From Salinibacterium sp. (GTDB lineage Bacteria; Actinomycetota; Actinomycetes; Actinomycetales; Microbacteriaceae), in NCBI GenBank assembly GCA_025352485.1, contig JANXTJ010000028.1, positions 1-6,063 of the forward strand: a DNA stretch of 6,063 bases, written 5' to 3'. The notes under the pieces were generated by a model. That model ran no database searches. It saw only the letters and a program-made list of their open reading frames with translations, and had not been told where the DNA came from. Made by a program: the position numbers and the translations under genes. Positions 1 to 4,921 of this stretch are shown here, piece after piece. Each line of letters starts with the position of its first letter. The stretch's first letter is position 1.

Positions 1-309
1 GTCTTCGGTCATCTTGAAGAGCAGATTGTCACGCAGGATGCCCGCATTGTTGATCAGCACCGTGGGCGCCCCCAGCTCGCGCTCCACCTGCGCCACTGCC
101 GCGGCTGCCGCCGCAGCGTTCGCCACATCGGCGCCCACGCCGAGCGCCGTGCCGCCCGCTCCCGTGATCGCCGCGACGGTGGCCGCGGTGTCGTCCTGTT
201 TCAGGTCGAGCACCCCGACCGCAAACCCGTCGGCCGCCAGCCGCAGCGCGATAGCCGCGCCGATGCCTCTCGCCGCTCCGGTTACTAGGGCCACGCGGGG
301 TGCAGTCAT
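1..309 (-). CDS. Short-chain dehydrogenase/reductase (FabG-like), N-terminal part
   Basis: This is the first 103 codons of an NAD(P)-dependent oxidoreductase with a Rossmann fold; the rest lies beyond the left edge. The cofactor-binding glycine motif TGAARGIG is at residues 10-17 after a hydrophobic beta strand (VALV), an acidic residue follows the second strand (D35), D61-V62 fits the adenine-binding DV position, and NNAG is at residues 87-90. These are the hallmarks of classical SDR enzymes, which are usually about 250 residues long. The catalytic Ser-Tyr-Lys lies in the missing part. The ATG at 309 is supported by a Shine-Dalgarno-like GAGAAAGG 7 bases upstream. An alanine run at residues 65-71 is low complexity. 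It resembles 3-oxoacyl-ACP reductases, but the substrate cannot be told from this half; the SDR family assignment itself is firm. Confidence 0.92.
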   Translation of the reverse strand, partial: MTAPRVALVTGAARGIGAAIALRLAADGFAVGVLDLKQDDTAATVAAITGAGGTALGVGADVANAAAAAAAVAQVERELGAPTVLINNAGILRDNLLFKMTED

Positions 310-392
310 GGGCCGACCTTTCTCGTCACGTTCGAGTGTGCCCCATTGTCGCCGTGCGGGCCCGTACAGCGCGCACGGTTTGCGGCCCCGTC

Positions 393-674
393 AAGCGATC
401 CCTGCACATTGTCGGGCAGAACCTTGCCAACCAGCGAAAGCCACTCGGGCTGAGGGCGAGGATCGCAGAACGGGCAGGAACTACGCCGCCGACGATCAGC
501 AAACTTGAGAATAGCGAAGGCACCACGCTCGCGTTCACTCTGCGTGTCCCCGGGCTCATGGGTGGCGTGGTCGCTGCCACTGATCCGTTTGGCACGGAGC
601 GCGGTCGTCTGATGGTGCGCGAGAAACTCCCCGAGCGCGTGCGGGTGCGGGTGCGGGTGCGTAAGCACGACTGA
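393..674 (+). pseudogene. Decayed XRE-family helix-turn-helix regulator, orphan
   Basis: The frame ending at the TGA of 672-674 reads like a small HTH_XRE (HipB-like) protein of about 93 residues, counted from the Lys codon at 393. It has VGQNLANQRKPLGL (helix 1 region, residues 7-20), IAERAGTTPPTISKLENSEG (helix-turn-helix, 24-43), then ATDPFGTERGRLM (62-74) and a basic tail EKLPERVRVRVRVRK. The last two blocks match my recollection of the C-terminal signature in actinobacterial XRE proteins that often sit next to HipA-like kinases. No ATG or GTG with a Shine-Dalgarno sequence lies at the expected start. In-frame GTG codons at 300, 336 and 354 would add a non-family extension and, at 300, overlap the SDR gene. 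Helix 2 seems one residue short (GLRARIAERAG). I infer a remnant; a living gene with an odd GTG or leaderless start is the alternative. No toxin or kinase gene follows: the tRNA cluster begins 108 bases on. Confidence 0.55.
639..661 (+). repeat. GTGCGG hexanucleotide microsatellite
   Basis: Three perfect GTGCGG units plus a partial fourth (GTGCG) encode the Val-Arg alternation at the C-terminus of the XRE remnant. The unit is in frame (6 bases), so slippage would change tail length without shifting the frame. The family normally ends near one RVR motif, so expansion of the tail is plausible. Confidence 0.75.
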
Positions 675-688
675 TGCTAAAGAGGTGA

Positions 689-702
689 CGCCAGTAATGG
701 CG
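689..702. other. Small perfect hairpin after the XRE remnant
   Basis: CGCCA, a four-base loop (GTAA) and TGGCG form a perfect 5-bp stem beginning 14 bases after the XRE stop codon. There is no T-run on either side, so it is at best a weak intrinsic terminator for the plus-strand remnant. Confidence 0.35.
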
Positions 703-743
703 CCGATTCCCCAACATGAGGGTGATGAGCTCCCGAATCATCG

Positions 744-757
744 ACGCCTTTCGGCGT
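744..757 (-). terminator. Possible terminator of the tRNA cluster (GAAA-loop hairpin)
   Basis: On the minus strand ACGCC-GAAA-GGCGT forms a 5-bp stem closed by a stable GNRA-type loop, 25 bases beyond the 3' end of tRNA-Phe. The downstream sequence on that strand (CGATGATT) is only weakly T-rich. Actinobacterial terminators often lack a clear U-tract, so this is a candidate and not a firm call. Read on the plus strand, the hairpin is followed by TTCCC and could serve the XRE remnant. Confidence 0.4.
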
Positions 758-782
758 TTCCCTGAGCCGCATTCTTAAGAGG

Positions 783-855
783 TGGCTCCGACGGGCGTCG
801 ATCCCGTGACCTCACGATTTTCAGTCGTGCGCTCTACCAACTGAGCTACAGAGCC
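783..855 (-). tRNA. tRNA-Phe (anticodon GAA)
   Basis: A complete 73-base cloverleaf. The acceptor GGCTCTG pairs with CGGAGCC (one G-T wobble), the D-arm contains GCTCAGTTGGTAGAGC, the anticodon stem CACGA/TCGTG encloses CTGAAAA with GAA at 822-820, and the T-loop region GGGATCGACGCCC is present. The discriminator base is A73 (position 783). The next bases read CCT, so CCA is not encoded and must be added by nucleotidyltransferase. It is the last gene of the Glu-Asp-Phe cluster, 37 bases after tRNA-Asp. Confidence 0.98.
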
Positions 856-858
856 AAG

Positions 859-890
859 AAGCACGACAACTCATAGGAGAAGCCGTGCTT
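859..890 (-). other. Inverted repeat in the tRNA-Asp/tRNA-Phe spacer
   Basis: AAGCACG (859-865) and CGTGCTT (884-890) form a perfect 7-bp stem with an 18-base loop, filling almost the whole 37-base spacer between tRNA-Asp and tRNA-Phe. In the precursor transcript this hairpin would separate the two tRNAs and may help processing. The role is inferred; the pairing is seen directly. Confidence 0.5.
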
Positions 891-892
891 TG

Positions 893-966
893 CGACCCTG
901 ACCGGACTTGAACCGGCGACCTCCGCCGTGACAGGGCGGCGCGCTAACCAACTGCGCTACAGGGCC
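893..966 (-). tRNA. tRNA-Asp (anticodon GTC)
   Basis: A complete 74-base cloverleaf. The acceptor GGCCCTG pairs with CAGGGTC (one G-T wobble), the D-arm is GCGCAGTTGGTTAGCGC, the anticodon stem CCGCC/GGCGG encloses CTGTCAC with GTC at 932-930, and the T-arm is CCGGTTCAAGTCCGG. The discriminator is G73 (position 893), the expected aspartate identity element. CCA is not encoded (the bases after G73 are CAA). It is the middle gene of the cluster, 42 bases after tRNA-Glu. Confidence 0.98.
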
Positions 967-1008
967 TAGCTATTTAGATCTGTTCAGACATTGCTGCCTG
1001 GTGTTTTG

Positions 1009-1081
1009 TGACCCCAACGGGATTCGAACCCGTGTTAACGCCGTGAAAGGGCGCCGTCCTAGGCCACTAAACGATGGGGCC
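1009..1081 (-). tRNA. tRNA-Glu (anticodon TTC)
   Basis: A complete 73-base cloverleaf. The acceptor GGCCCCA pairs with TGGGGTC (one G-T wobble), the anticodon loop CTTTCAC carries TTC at 1047-1045, and the T-arm is ACGGGTTCGAATCCCGT. The discriminator is A73 (position 1009), and CCA is not encoded. It is the first gene of the cluster, with a good promoter starting about 36 bases upstream. The order Glu-Asp-Phe is a known conserved tRNA group in actinobacteria. Confidence 0.98.
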
Positions 1082-1116
1082 TCGAAGTCACAGAACTTCT
1101 TAGCTACCGAGGGTCA

Positions 1117-1145
1117 AGCATAGGGGGGCACCCTCGAAATGCCAA
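1117..1145 (-). promoter_or_regulatory. Promoter of the Glu-Asp-Phe tRNA cluster
   Basis: On the minus strand TTGGCA (1145-1140, 5 of 6 to the -35 consensus) and TATGCT (1122-1117, 4 of 6 to the -10 consensus) are separated by exactly 17 bases. Transcription would start near 1110, giving a leader of about 29 bases before tRNA-Glu. The spacer ends in a C-run next to the -10 box. The position, spacing and absence of other genes make this a good housekeeping-sigma candidate. Confidence 0.7.
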
Positions 1146-1188
1146 ACGGAGCTGCATCGGGCCGGGGCACAAAAAATTTCCACGGCTC

Positions 1189-1217
1189 TGGGCATATCCA
1201 TCCCCTGTTGCTACTGT
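1189..1217 (+). promoter_or_regulatory. Candidate promoter of the NlpC/P60 gene
   Basis: TGGGCA (1189-1194, 4 of 6 to the -35 consensus), 17 bases, then TACTGT (1212-1217, fits TANNNT). The start would fall near 1224, leaving a leader of about 115 bases. An A/T tract lies just upstream (1171-1179). The match is moderate, and in GC-rich DNA such pairs arise by chance. Confidence 0.35.
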
Positions 1218-1246
1218 GGTCAATGTTATCAGTGGGGTTAGCGAGA

Positions 1247-1303
1247 CGTGCCGCACGGAAGCGGTGTTTCGGGGGATTGATCGCAACGCCGGGGGTCGGC
1301 ACG
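1247..1303 (+). promoter_or_regulatory. Structured 5' leader of the NlpC/P60 gene
   Basis: Two nested stems lie between the candidate promoter and the start codon. The outer one pairs CGTGCCG (1247-1253) with CGGCACG (1297-1303), 7 perfect pairs. The inner one pairs 1262-1268 with 1285-1291, 7 pairs including one G-U, closing a 16-base loop with a G-run (1271-1275). The fold ends 35 bases before the GTG start. I do not recognise a riboswitch class. It could be a regulatory element, or a terminator or processing structure. Confidence 0.35.
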
Positions 1304-1326
1304 CGACCGACTGAGCTAAGCCGGGC
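1301..1326 (-). other. tRNA-like 5' fragment (possible tRNA remnant)
   Basis: The minus strand here reads like the 5' quarter of a tRNA: a GC-rich acceptor-like segment followed by TTAGCTCAGTCGGT, with positions equivalent to A14, G18 and G19 in place. Against the tRNA-Phe gene of this window, 12 of 14 bases agree (1306-1319 versus 837-850). The D-stem is not closed (no GAGC), and no anticodon arm, T-arm or matching 3' acceptor follows. It is therefore not a functional tRNA. It has the same orientation as the tRNA cluster and could be a decayed gene or chance similarity. Confidence 0.35.
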
Positions 1327-1331
1327 AGGGG
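1327..1331 (+). promoter_or_regulatory. Ribosome binding site supporting the GTG start
   Basis: AGGGG with 7 bases to the GTG at 1339. It decides the start of the NlpC/P60 gene: the reading from this GTG gives a complete signal peptide, and there is no ATG in the signal-peptide region. Confidence 0.7.
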
Positions 1332-1338
1332 ATTATCA

Positions 1339-2556
1339 GTGGGTACGAAAGTAGAGGCGTCTGCCTTTCGCAATGTCGCAGCCGTCACCACTGTCGTTAT
1401 CGGCAGCCTCGTGCTGGCGCTCGGAATCGCCGGCCCGGCCACAGCCGCCGACTATCCCTCGTGGGCCGACGTGGAGAACGCCCGCCAGAACCAGGCCGCG
1501 ACCGCAGCGGAGATCGCCAAGATTGAGGGCCTGCTGACGACGCTTGAAACGGATGCAGCAGCCCTCGGGAAAGTCGCGCAGCAGAAGGGCGAGCTATACC
1601 TGACCGCGAAGGACGACCTCGACGCGGCATCTAGCAAGTCAGAGCAGCTGCGAGAGCAGGTCACGGCCGCCCAGCAACAGGCCGACCTCTCGAGCCGCCG
1701 AGCCGGCCAGTTGGTCGCCCAGATCGCGCGCACCGGCGGCGGAAACATGACGCTCGGCATCGTTCTCAGCCACAGCGCCGGCGACCTGCTCAACACCCTC
1801 GGCACAATGACCAAGCTCACCGAGCAGTCCAGCGCCATCTATCGCCAAGCCATCACCGACAAGAACCTCACCCAGTCGCTTACCGATCAGGCCACCATCG
1901 CAGAGGGCAAGCGCGCGGTGCTGGCCGACTCGGCCCAGCAGGCTCGGGATGCCGCCAAGGCCGCCGCCGACGCCGCGCTGGCGCAGGTCGCGCAGCAGAA
2001 GACCGCCGCCGATCAGATGTACTCGCAGCTGGCATCCCTCAAGGGCACAACGGCAACCATCGAATCAGGCTATGCCGCGGGGTTGACCGCAGCGAAGGAG
2101 CAGGCAGCTCAGCCGCCGCCCCCGCCGACCCCCGTCAACCCGCCGAACGAGCCGCCGCCCGCACCGAACGCCGCTGCGGTTCAGACGGCTCTGGGATTCG
2201 CCTACGCCCAACTGGGGAAGATGTACGAGTTTGGCGGGTCAGGGCCGGACACCTGGGACTGTTCCGGGTTGACCAAAGCCTCGTATGCGGCGGCCGGCGT
2301 CTACATTGGGTCGCATCATGTGACGGGCCAGTACTACACAATGGCAGCCCAGGGCCGACTCGTGCCGCTCGCGCAGATGGTGCCAGGCGACCTGATTTTC
2401 TATGGGGATGGTGGCAGCTCAGACGAGCTCTACCACGTCACAATGTACGTCGGCAACGGATCGATGATCGAGGCTCCGCGGGAGGGCGTTCCGGTGCGGG
2501 TCGTCGCTGTGCGTTACTACGACGTGCTCGCGTACGCGGGTAGGCCTACCCCTTAG
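1339..2556 (+). CDS. Secreted coiled-coil NlpC/P60 peptidoglycan endopeptidase (C40 peptidase)
   Basis: A 405-residue exported cell-wall hydrolase. The N-terminus is a signal peptide (K4/R11, hydrophobic core about 13-31, ATA-A cleavage after about residue 36). Residues about 44-250 are Ala/Gln/Lys-rich and predicted coiled coil, with a short break near 132-140 (TGGGNMTLG). A Pro-rich linker (259-277) leads to the NlpC/P60 domain (about 280-405). The catalytic Cys is C308 in DCSG and the His is H366 in YHVTMYVG. E378 in MIEAP lies 12 residues after the His, as in the Cys-His-Glu triad of mycobacterial RipA. This layout (coiled coil, then NlpC/P60) matches RipA/CwlO-type D,L-endopeptidases, where the coiled coil controls activity and localisation. 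If the organism is a Microbacteriaceae, its type-B peptidoglycan lacks the usual diaminopimelate bond, so the exact bond cut is uncertain. Start: GTG with AGGGG upstream. The gene is single and converges on ppa. Confidence 0.93.
   Translation: MGTKVEASAFRNVAAVTTVVIGSLVLALGIAGPATAADYPSWADVENARQNQAATAAEIAKIEGLLTTLETDAAALGKVAQQKGELYLTAKDDLDAASSKSEQLREQVTAAQQQADLSSRRAGQLVAQIARTGGGNMTLGIVLSHSAGDLLNTLGTMTKLTEQSSAIYRQAITDKNLTQSLTDQATIAEGKRAVLADSAQQARDAAKAAADAALAQVAQQKTAADQMYSQLASLKGTTATIESGYAAGLTAAKEQAAQPPPPPTPVNPPNEPPPAPNAAAVQTALGFAYAQLGKMYEFGGSGPDTWDCSGLTKASYAAAGVYIGSHHVTGQYYTMAAQGRLVPLAQMVPGDLIFYGDGGSSDELYHVTMYVGNGSMIEAPREGVPVRVVAVRYYDVLAYAGRPTP
2538..2551. terminator. Perfect palindrome at the end of the NlpC/P60 gene
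   Basis: GGGTAGGCCTACCC is a perfect 14-bp palindrome covering the last codons (Gly-Arg-Pro-Thr), three bases before the TAG stop at 2554. As RNA it could form a 5-bp stem with a GGCC loop. No T-run follows, so it is only a possible Rho-independent terminator or a protein-binding site. Confidence 0.3.
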
Positions 2557-2563
2557 TCACGCA

Positions 2564-2647
2564 CCGCGGCACACCCACCGCGGCACACGCCCCGCGAGCG
2601 CCAGCGTGCGGCGCACCCACCGCGGCAGGTCGGCCGCGGCAGGTGAC
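2564..2647. repeat. Degenerate 14-bp tandem repeat, six units
   Basis: Six consecutive 14-base units start at 2564, 2578, 2592, 2606, 2620 and 2634. Units 1, 2, 5 and 6 share the core CCGCGGCA exactly. Unit 3 begins CCGCGAGC, and unit 4 begins GTGCGGCG but ends CACCCA like unit 1. Longer shared stretches include 14 identical bases (2572-2585 and 2614-2627) and CCGCGGCAGGT in units 5 and 6. The array nearly fills the 94-base gap between the converging stop codons of the NlpC/P60 gene and ppa. CCGCGG cores can pair with each other, so the array may act as a bidirectional transcription stop; that role is inferred. Confidence 0.7.
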
Positions 2648-2650
2648 AAT

Positions 2651-3145
2651 CTAGTGCGCCCCCTCGGCGGCGAGCTTCGCGATGCCCGCCTGCACGATGG
2701 CTTCTGCGGCCGCCGCGTCGCCCCAGCCTTCGACCTTGACCCACTTGCCGGGCTCGAGGTCTTTGTAGTGCTCGAAGAAGTGCTGAATCTCGCTCTTCGT
2801 GAATTCGGGGATGTCGCCGATGTCCTGAATGTGGGCCCAGCGCGGGTCTTTCGCCTGAACGCAGATGACCTTGGAGTCGATGCCGCCGTCATCGGTCATG
2901 TTGAACACCGCAACCGGGCGCACCTTGATGCCGACCCCGGGGAAGGTGGGGGCATCGAGCAGGATGAGCGCGTCAACGGGGTCGCCGTCGAGGCCGAGAG
3001 TGTTCTCGAAGAACCCATAGTCGGTCGGGTAGGCGAAGGCCGTAAACAGGTAGCGGTCGAGGAAGACGCGACCGCTCTCGTGCGAGACCTCGTACTTATT
3101 GCGGCTGCCCTTGGGAATCTCCACGACGATGTCGTATACGGCCAT
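2651..3145 (-). CDS. ppa: Inorganic pyrophosphatase, family I
   Basis: A 164-residue cytoplasmic enzyme that hydrolyses pyrophosphate to two phosphates with Mg2+, pulling biosynthetic reactions forward, including the PPi-releasing step of Hpt nearby. The family I signature DGDPVD is at residues 53-58 (D53, D55 and D58 are metal ligands). D85, D90 and K92 match the second acidic cluster of the E. coli enzyme, with K18, R31, Y43 (YPTDYGFF) and Y127-K128 at the other active-site positions. The length is typical of the short bacterial hexameric type. The ATG at 3145 is chosen because AAGGAG lies 7 bases upstream and MAVYDIVVEIPKG is the expected N-terminus. An ATG 48 bases further upstream would add 16 non-family residues. 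The gene is monocistronic, divergent from tilS and convergent with the NlpC/P60 gene. All key residues are intact. Confidence 0.97.
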   Translation of the reverse strand: MAVYDIVVEIPKGSRNKYEVSHESGRVFLDRYLFTAFAYPTDYGFFENTLGLDGDPVDALILLDAPTFPGVGIKVRPVAVFNMTDDGGIDSKVICVQAKDPRWAHIQDIGDIPEFTKSEIQHFFEHYKDLEPGKWVKVEGWGDAAAAEAIVQAGIAKLAAEGAH

Positions 3146-3205
3146 GATGCTGCTCCTTGACGTCGGTGCCCACCTGATGGGCGGATGCTGCATTAACGTT
3201 ATCGG
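3146..3205. promoter_or_regulatory. Divergent ppa/tilS promoter region with palindromic -10-like box
   Basis: The 60 bases between the two start codons contain TAACGTTA (3194-3201), an 8-bp palindrome that reads TAACGT (TANNNT type) on both strands. On the plus strand a start 6-7 bases later would fall on the tilS ATG at 3206, which has no Shine-Dalgarno sequence, so a leaderless tilS mRNA is plausible. On the minus strand the start would be near 3189, giving ppa a leader of about 44 bases that carries its AAGGAG. No good -35 box is visible for either direction. Confidence 0.45.
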
Positions 3206-4255
3206 ATGCCGCCAACGCGCCCGAGACTGACCCCGGCGATCGCCGATGTGCGGCGCGCGGTGCGTTCGGCCCTCGACCCGTTGAGCCCCGTTCGAAACAC
3301 CGCAACCGGGGGGACGGGAACCGACAGCGAGCCACAGCCGCTCGTCTTGGTCGCTCTTTCGGGCGGCCCAGACTCGCTCGCGCTCGCGGCAGCGACCGCC
3401 TTCGAGGCGTCACGGGCGGGGCTTCGGGCAGGCGCCGTCATCGTCGACCACGGCCTCCAGCCCGGCTCCGCGGATGCCGCGGCGCAAGCCGCAGCCGCAG
3501 CCCAGCTCTTGGGCCTGAGCCCCGTCCTGGTAAAGACCGTCACGGTCGGCACGGATGGCGGCCCGGAGGCCGCGGCGCGCACCGCCCGCTACGCGGCCAT
3601 CGACCTGGCCGCAGACGAGACGGGCGCGGTGGCGGTACTGCTCGGCCACACTCTCGACGACCAGGCCGAGACGGTGCTACTGGGGCTCGCCCGCGGCAGC
3701 GGTGCTGCGAGCCTGCAGGGCATGGCCCCCACGGCCGGGCTGTACCGGCGGCCGCTGCTGGGCATCCGCCGGGCCACCACGGTCGCGGCCTGCGCCGACG
3801 CGGGGCTCGACCCCTGGCTCGACCCGCAGAACGACGACGTGGCCTTCACGCGGGTGCGGGTGCGCTCGATTGTGCTGCCGGTGCTGGAAGCGCAACTGGG
3901 CCCGGGCATCCCCCAGGCACTGGCCCGCACGGCGGAACAGCTGCGTGAGGATTCTGAGGCGTTGGATCATTTCGCCCGAGAGATCGCCGAAGACTTGGCC
4001 GAGCACTCAGAGGCCGGTATCTCGCTGCCGGTCGCCGCGCTGGCCGCTAACCCCGCGGCCCTGCGTCAACGGCTCATCCGCCTGGCCGTGGCGAGCGAGT
4101 TTGACGTGACGCTCAGCCGGGCGCAAACTCTTCAGATTGCGCGGCTCGTGACCGACTGGCACGGGCAGGGTCCGCTCGATCTACCCGGCGTGCGGGTGGA
4201 ACGCCGCGCTGGCCTCCTGCTTTTCGCCGCCACCAATCTCGCCGCCACCAGTTAG
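3206..4255 (+). CDS. tilS: tRNA(Ile)-lysidine synthetase
   Basis: A 349-residue ATP-dependent enzyme that converts C34 of the CAU-anticodon tRNA-Ile to lysidine, so that it reads AUA and is charged with isoleucine. The N-type ATP pyrophosphatase loop SGGPDS is at residues 52-57 after a LVLVA strand. DHGL (81-84), GHTLDDQAETVLLGLARGSG (147-166), RPLLGIRR (182-189) and a WLDPQND-FTRVRVR block (204-220) are the usual catalytic and tRNA-binding motifs. The C-terminal part (about 225-349) is the less conserved helical region; the length is normal for actinobacterial TilS. The ATG at 3206 is supported by MPPTRPRLTPAIADVRRAVR, which resembles N-termini of related proteins. No Shine-Dalgarno sequence precedes it, so leaderless translation is inferred. 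The stop codon overlaps the ribosome binding site of hpt, indicating one operon. Confidence 0.96.
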   Translation: MPPTRPRLTPAIADVRRAVRSALDPLSPVRNTATGGTGTDSEPQPLVLVALSGGPDSLALAAATAFEASRAGLRAGAVIVDHGLQPGSADAAAQAAAAAQLLGLSPVLVKTVTVGTDGGPEAAARTARYAAIDLAADETGAVAVLLGHTLDDQAETVLLGLARGSGAASLQGMAPTAGLYRRPLLGIRRATTVAACADAGLDPWLDPQNDDVAFTRVRVRSIVLPVLEAQLGPGIPQALARTAEQLREDSEALDHFAREIAEDLAEHSEAGISLPVAALAANPAALRQRLIRLAVASEFDVTLSRAQTLQIARLVTDWHGQGPLDLPGVRVERRAGLLLFAATNLAATS

Positions 4256-4262
4256 GACAGCA

Positions 4263-4814
4263 ATGGAACTCGCCGACGTCGCAGACGACATCACCGAGGT
4301 GCTGCTCACCCAAGAGCAGATTCACGCCAAGATTGCCGAGCTCGCGCGACGGATCGAGAAGGATTACGCGGGCGAAAACGTGCTGCTGGTCGCGGTTCTC
4401 AAGGGCGCGGTGATGGTAATGGCAGACCTGGCGCGCGAGCTGAAGATGCACGTGGAAATCGACTTCATGTCGGTGTCGTCTTACGGCATGTCAACGGAGT
4501 CCAGTGGCGTCGTGCGGATCCTCAAAGACCTCGATGCCGACCTGACCGGCCGCCACGTGATCATTGTGGAGGACATCATCGACTCCGGCCTGACGCTGGC
4601 CTGGCTGCGGGCAAACCTCGAGAGCCGGGGCCCGGCGTCGCTGCAGATTCTTGCGCTGCTGAGGAAGCCAGCCGCCGCCAAAGTCGACGTCGATGTCAGG
4701 TACTTCGGCTTCGACATCCCGAATGCTTTCGTGGTTGGCTATGGGCTGGACTACGCGGAGAAGTACCGCAACCTCCGCGGGGTGGCCGTGCTCGCCCCGC
4801 ACGTCTACGAATAA
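4263..4814 (+). CDS. hpt: Hypoxanthine-guanine phosphoribosyltransferase
   Basis: A 183-residue purine-salvage enzyme that joins hypoxanthine or guanine to PRPP, giving IMP or GMP plus pyrophosphate, in the cytoplasm. The PRPP-binding loop VEDIIDSGLT is at residues 102-111, the LKG loop at 46-48, the flexible-loop SSYG at 72-75, and a base-binding region FVVGYGLDYAEKYRNL at 156-171. The length is that of bacterial Hpt. The ATG at 4263 lies 7 bases after the tilS stop; the Shine-Dalgarno-like AGGA (4254-4257) overlaps that TAG, so translation is probably coupled. tilS-hpt-ftsH is a conserved gene order, and in Bacillus TilS and HprT have been reported to act together on ftsH expression; whether that applies here is unknown. 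Confidence 0.97.
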   Translation: MELADVADDITEVLLTQEQIHAKIAELARRIEKDYAGENVLLVAVLKGAVMVMADLARELKMHVEIDFMSVSSYGMSTESSGVVRILKDLDADLTGRHVIIVEDIIDSGLTLAWLRANLESRGPASLQILALLRKPAAAKVDVDVRYFGFDIPNAFVVGYGLDYAEKYRNLRGVAVLAPHVYE

Positions 4815-4861
4815 CGACGGGATTCACACAAGCTTCAAGCGAACATCCAGACGCCTCGCAG

Positions 4862-4889
4862 TGGACGACCGGTAACCTGACACTACATT
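4862..4889 (+). promoter_or_regulatory. Candidate ftsH promoter in the hpt-ftsH gap
   Basis: TGGACG (4862-4867, 4 of 6 to the -35 consensus), 16 bases, then TACATT (4884-4889, fits TANNNT). An alternative -10, TAACCT, is at 4873-4878 without a visible -35. The 115-base gap after hpt, contrasting with 7 bases between tilS and hpt, suggests ftsH has its own start of transcription as well as read-through. Confidence 0.35.
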
Positions 4890-4909
4890 TCTTGAGCAGG
4901 AAGGTGCCG

Positions 4910-4921
4910 GGGCGATCGCCC
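4910..4921. other. 12-bp perfect palindrome between AGGAAGG and the ftsH start
   Basis: GGGCGATCGCCC is perfectly self-complementary and lies 8 bases before the ftsH ATG. A strong Shine-Dalgarno-like AGGAAGG (4898-4904) sits 25 bases before the ATG, too far for normal use, with the palindrome between. A small hairpin here (GGGC stem, GATC loop) would bring them closer. Otherwise the weak CGGAA at 4921-4925 must serve. A protein-binding site is an alternative. Confidence 0.5.

Noticed and set aside
389..394. TTGACG as a -35 box for the SDR gene on the minus strand
   Set aside because: No acceptable -10 box lies at 16-18 bases; the best (TGTACG) needs a 20-base spacer.
14..508. 164-codon open frame on the plus strand over the SDR gene
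   Set aside because: It is antisense to a clear SDR with an intact Rossmann motif, and its Ala/Ser/Arg-rich composition is typical of a GC-rich shadow frame.
306..668. 120-codon minus-strand frame beginning with a His-Pro repeat
   Set aside because: The His-Pro run is only the reverse reading of the GTGCGG microsatellite; there is no ribosome binding site or family motif, and the plus frame shows the XRE blocks.
1140..1338. c-di-AMP (ydaO) riboswitch in front of the NlpC/P60 gene
   Set aside because: The gene context fits, but I could not find the conserved ydaO blocks (CGCUUAAUC-like, GGGGAACC-like and GGUGAAUC-like) in order on either strand.
2564..2647. CRISPR array
   Set aside because: Units are 14 bases, contiguous and degenerate, with no unique spacers and no cas genes.
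2606..3160. 184-codon plus-strand frame across ppa
   Set aside because: It is antisense to ppa, which has all active-site residues and a good ribosome binding site; the frame starts inside the 14-bp repeat.
3157..3162. TTGACG as a -35 box for tilS
   Set aside because: It lies 31 bases before the only -10-like box and overlaps the ppa ribosome binding site.
3555..4109. 184-codon Arg/Pro-rich frame inside tilS
   Set aside because: Its Arg/Pro/Trp-rich composition is that of an out-of-frame GC-rich gene, and tilS reads through intact.
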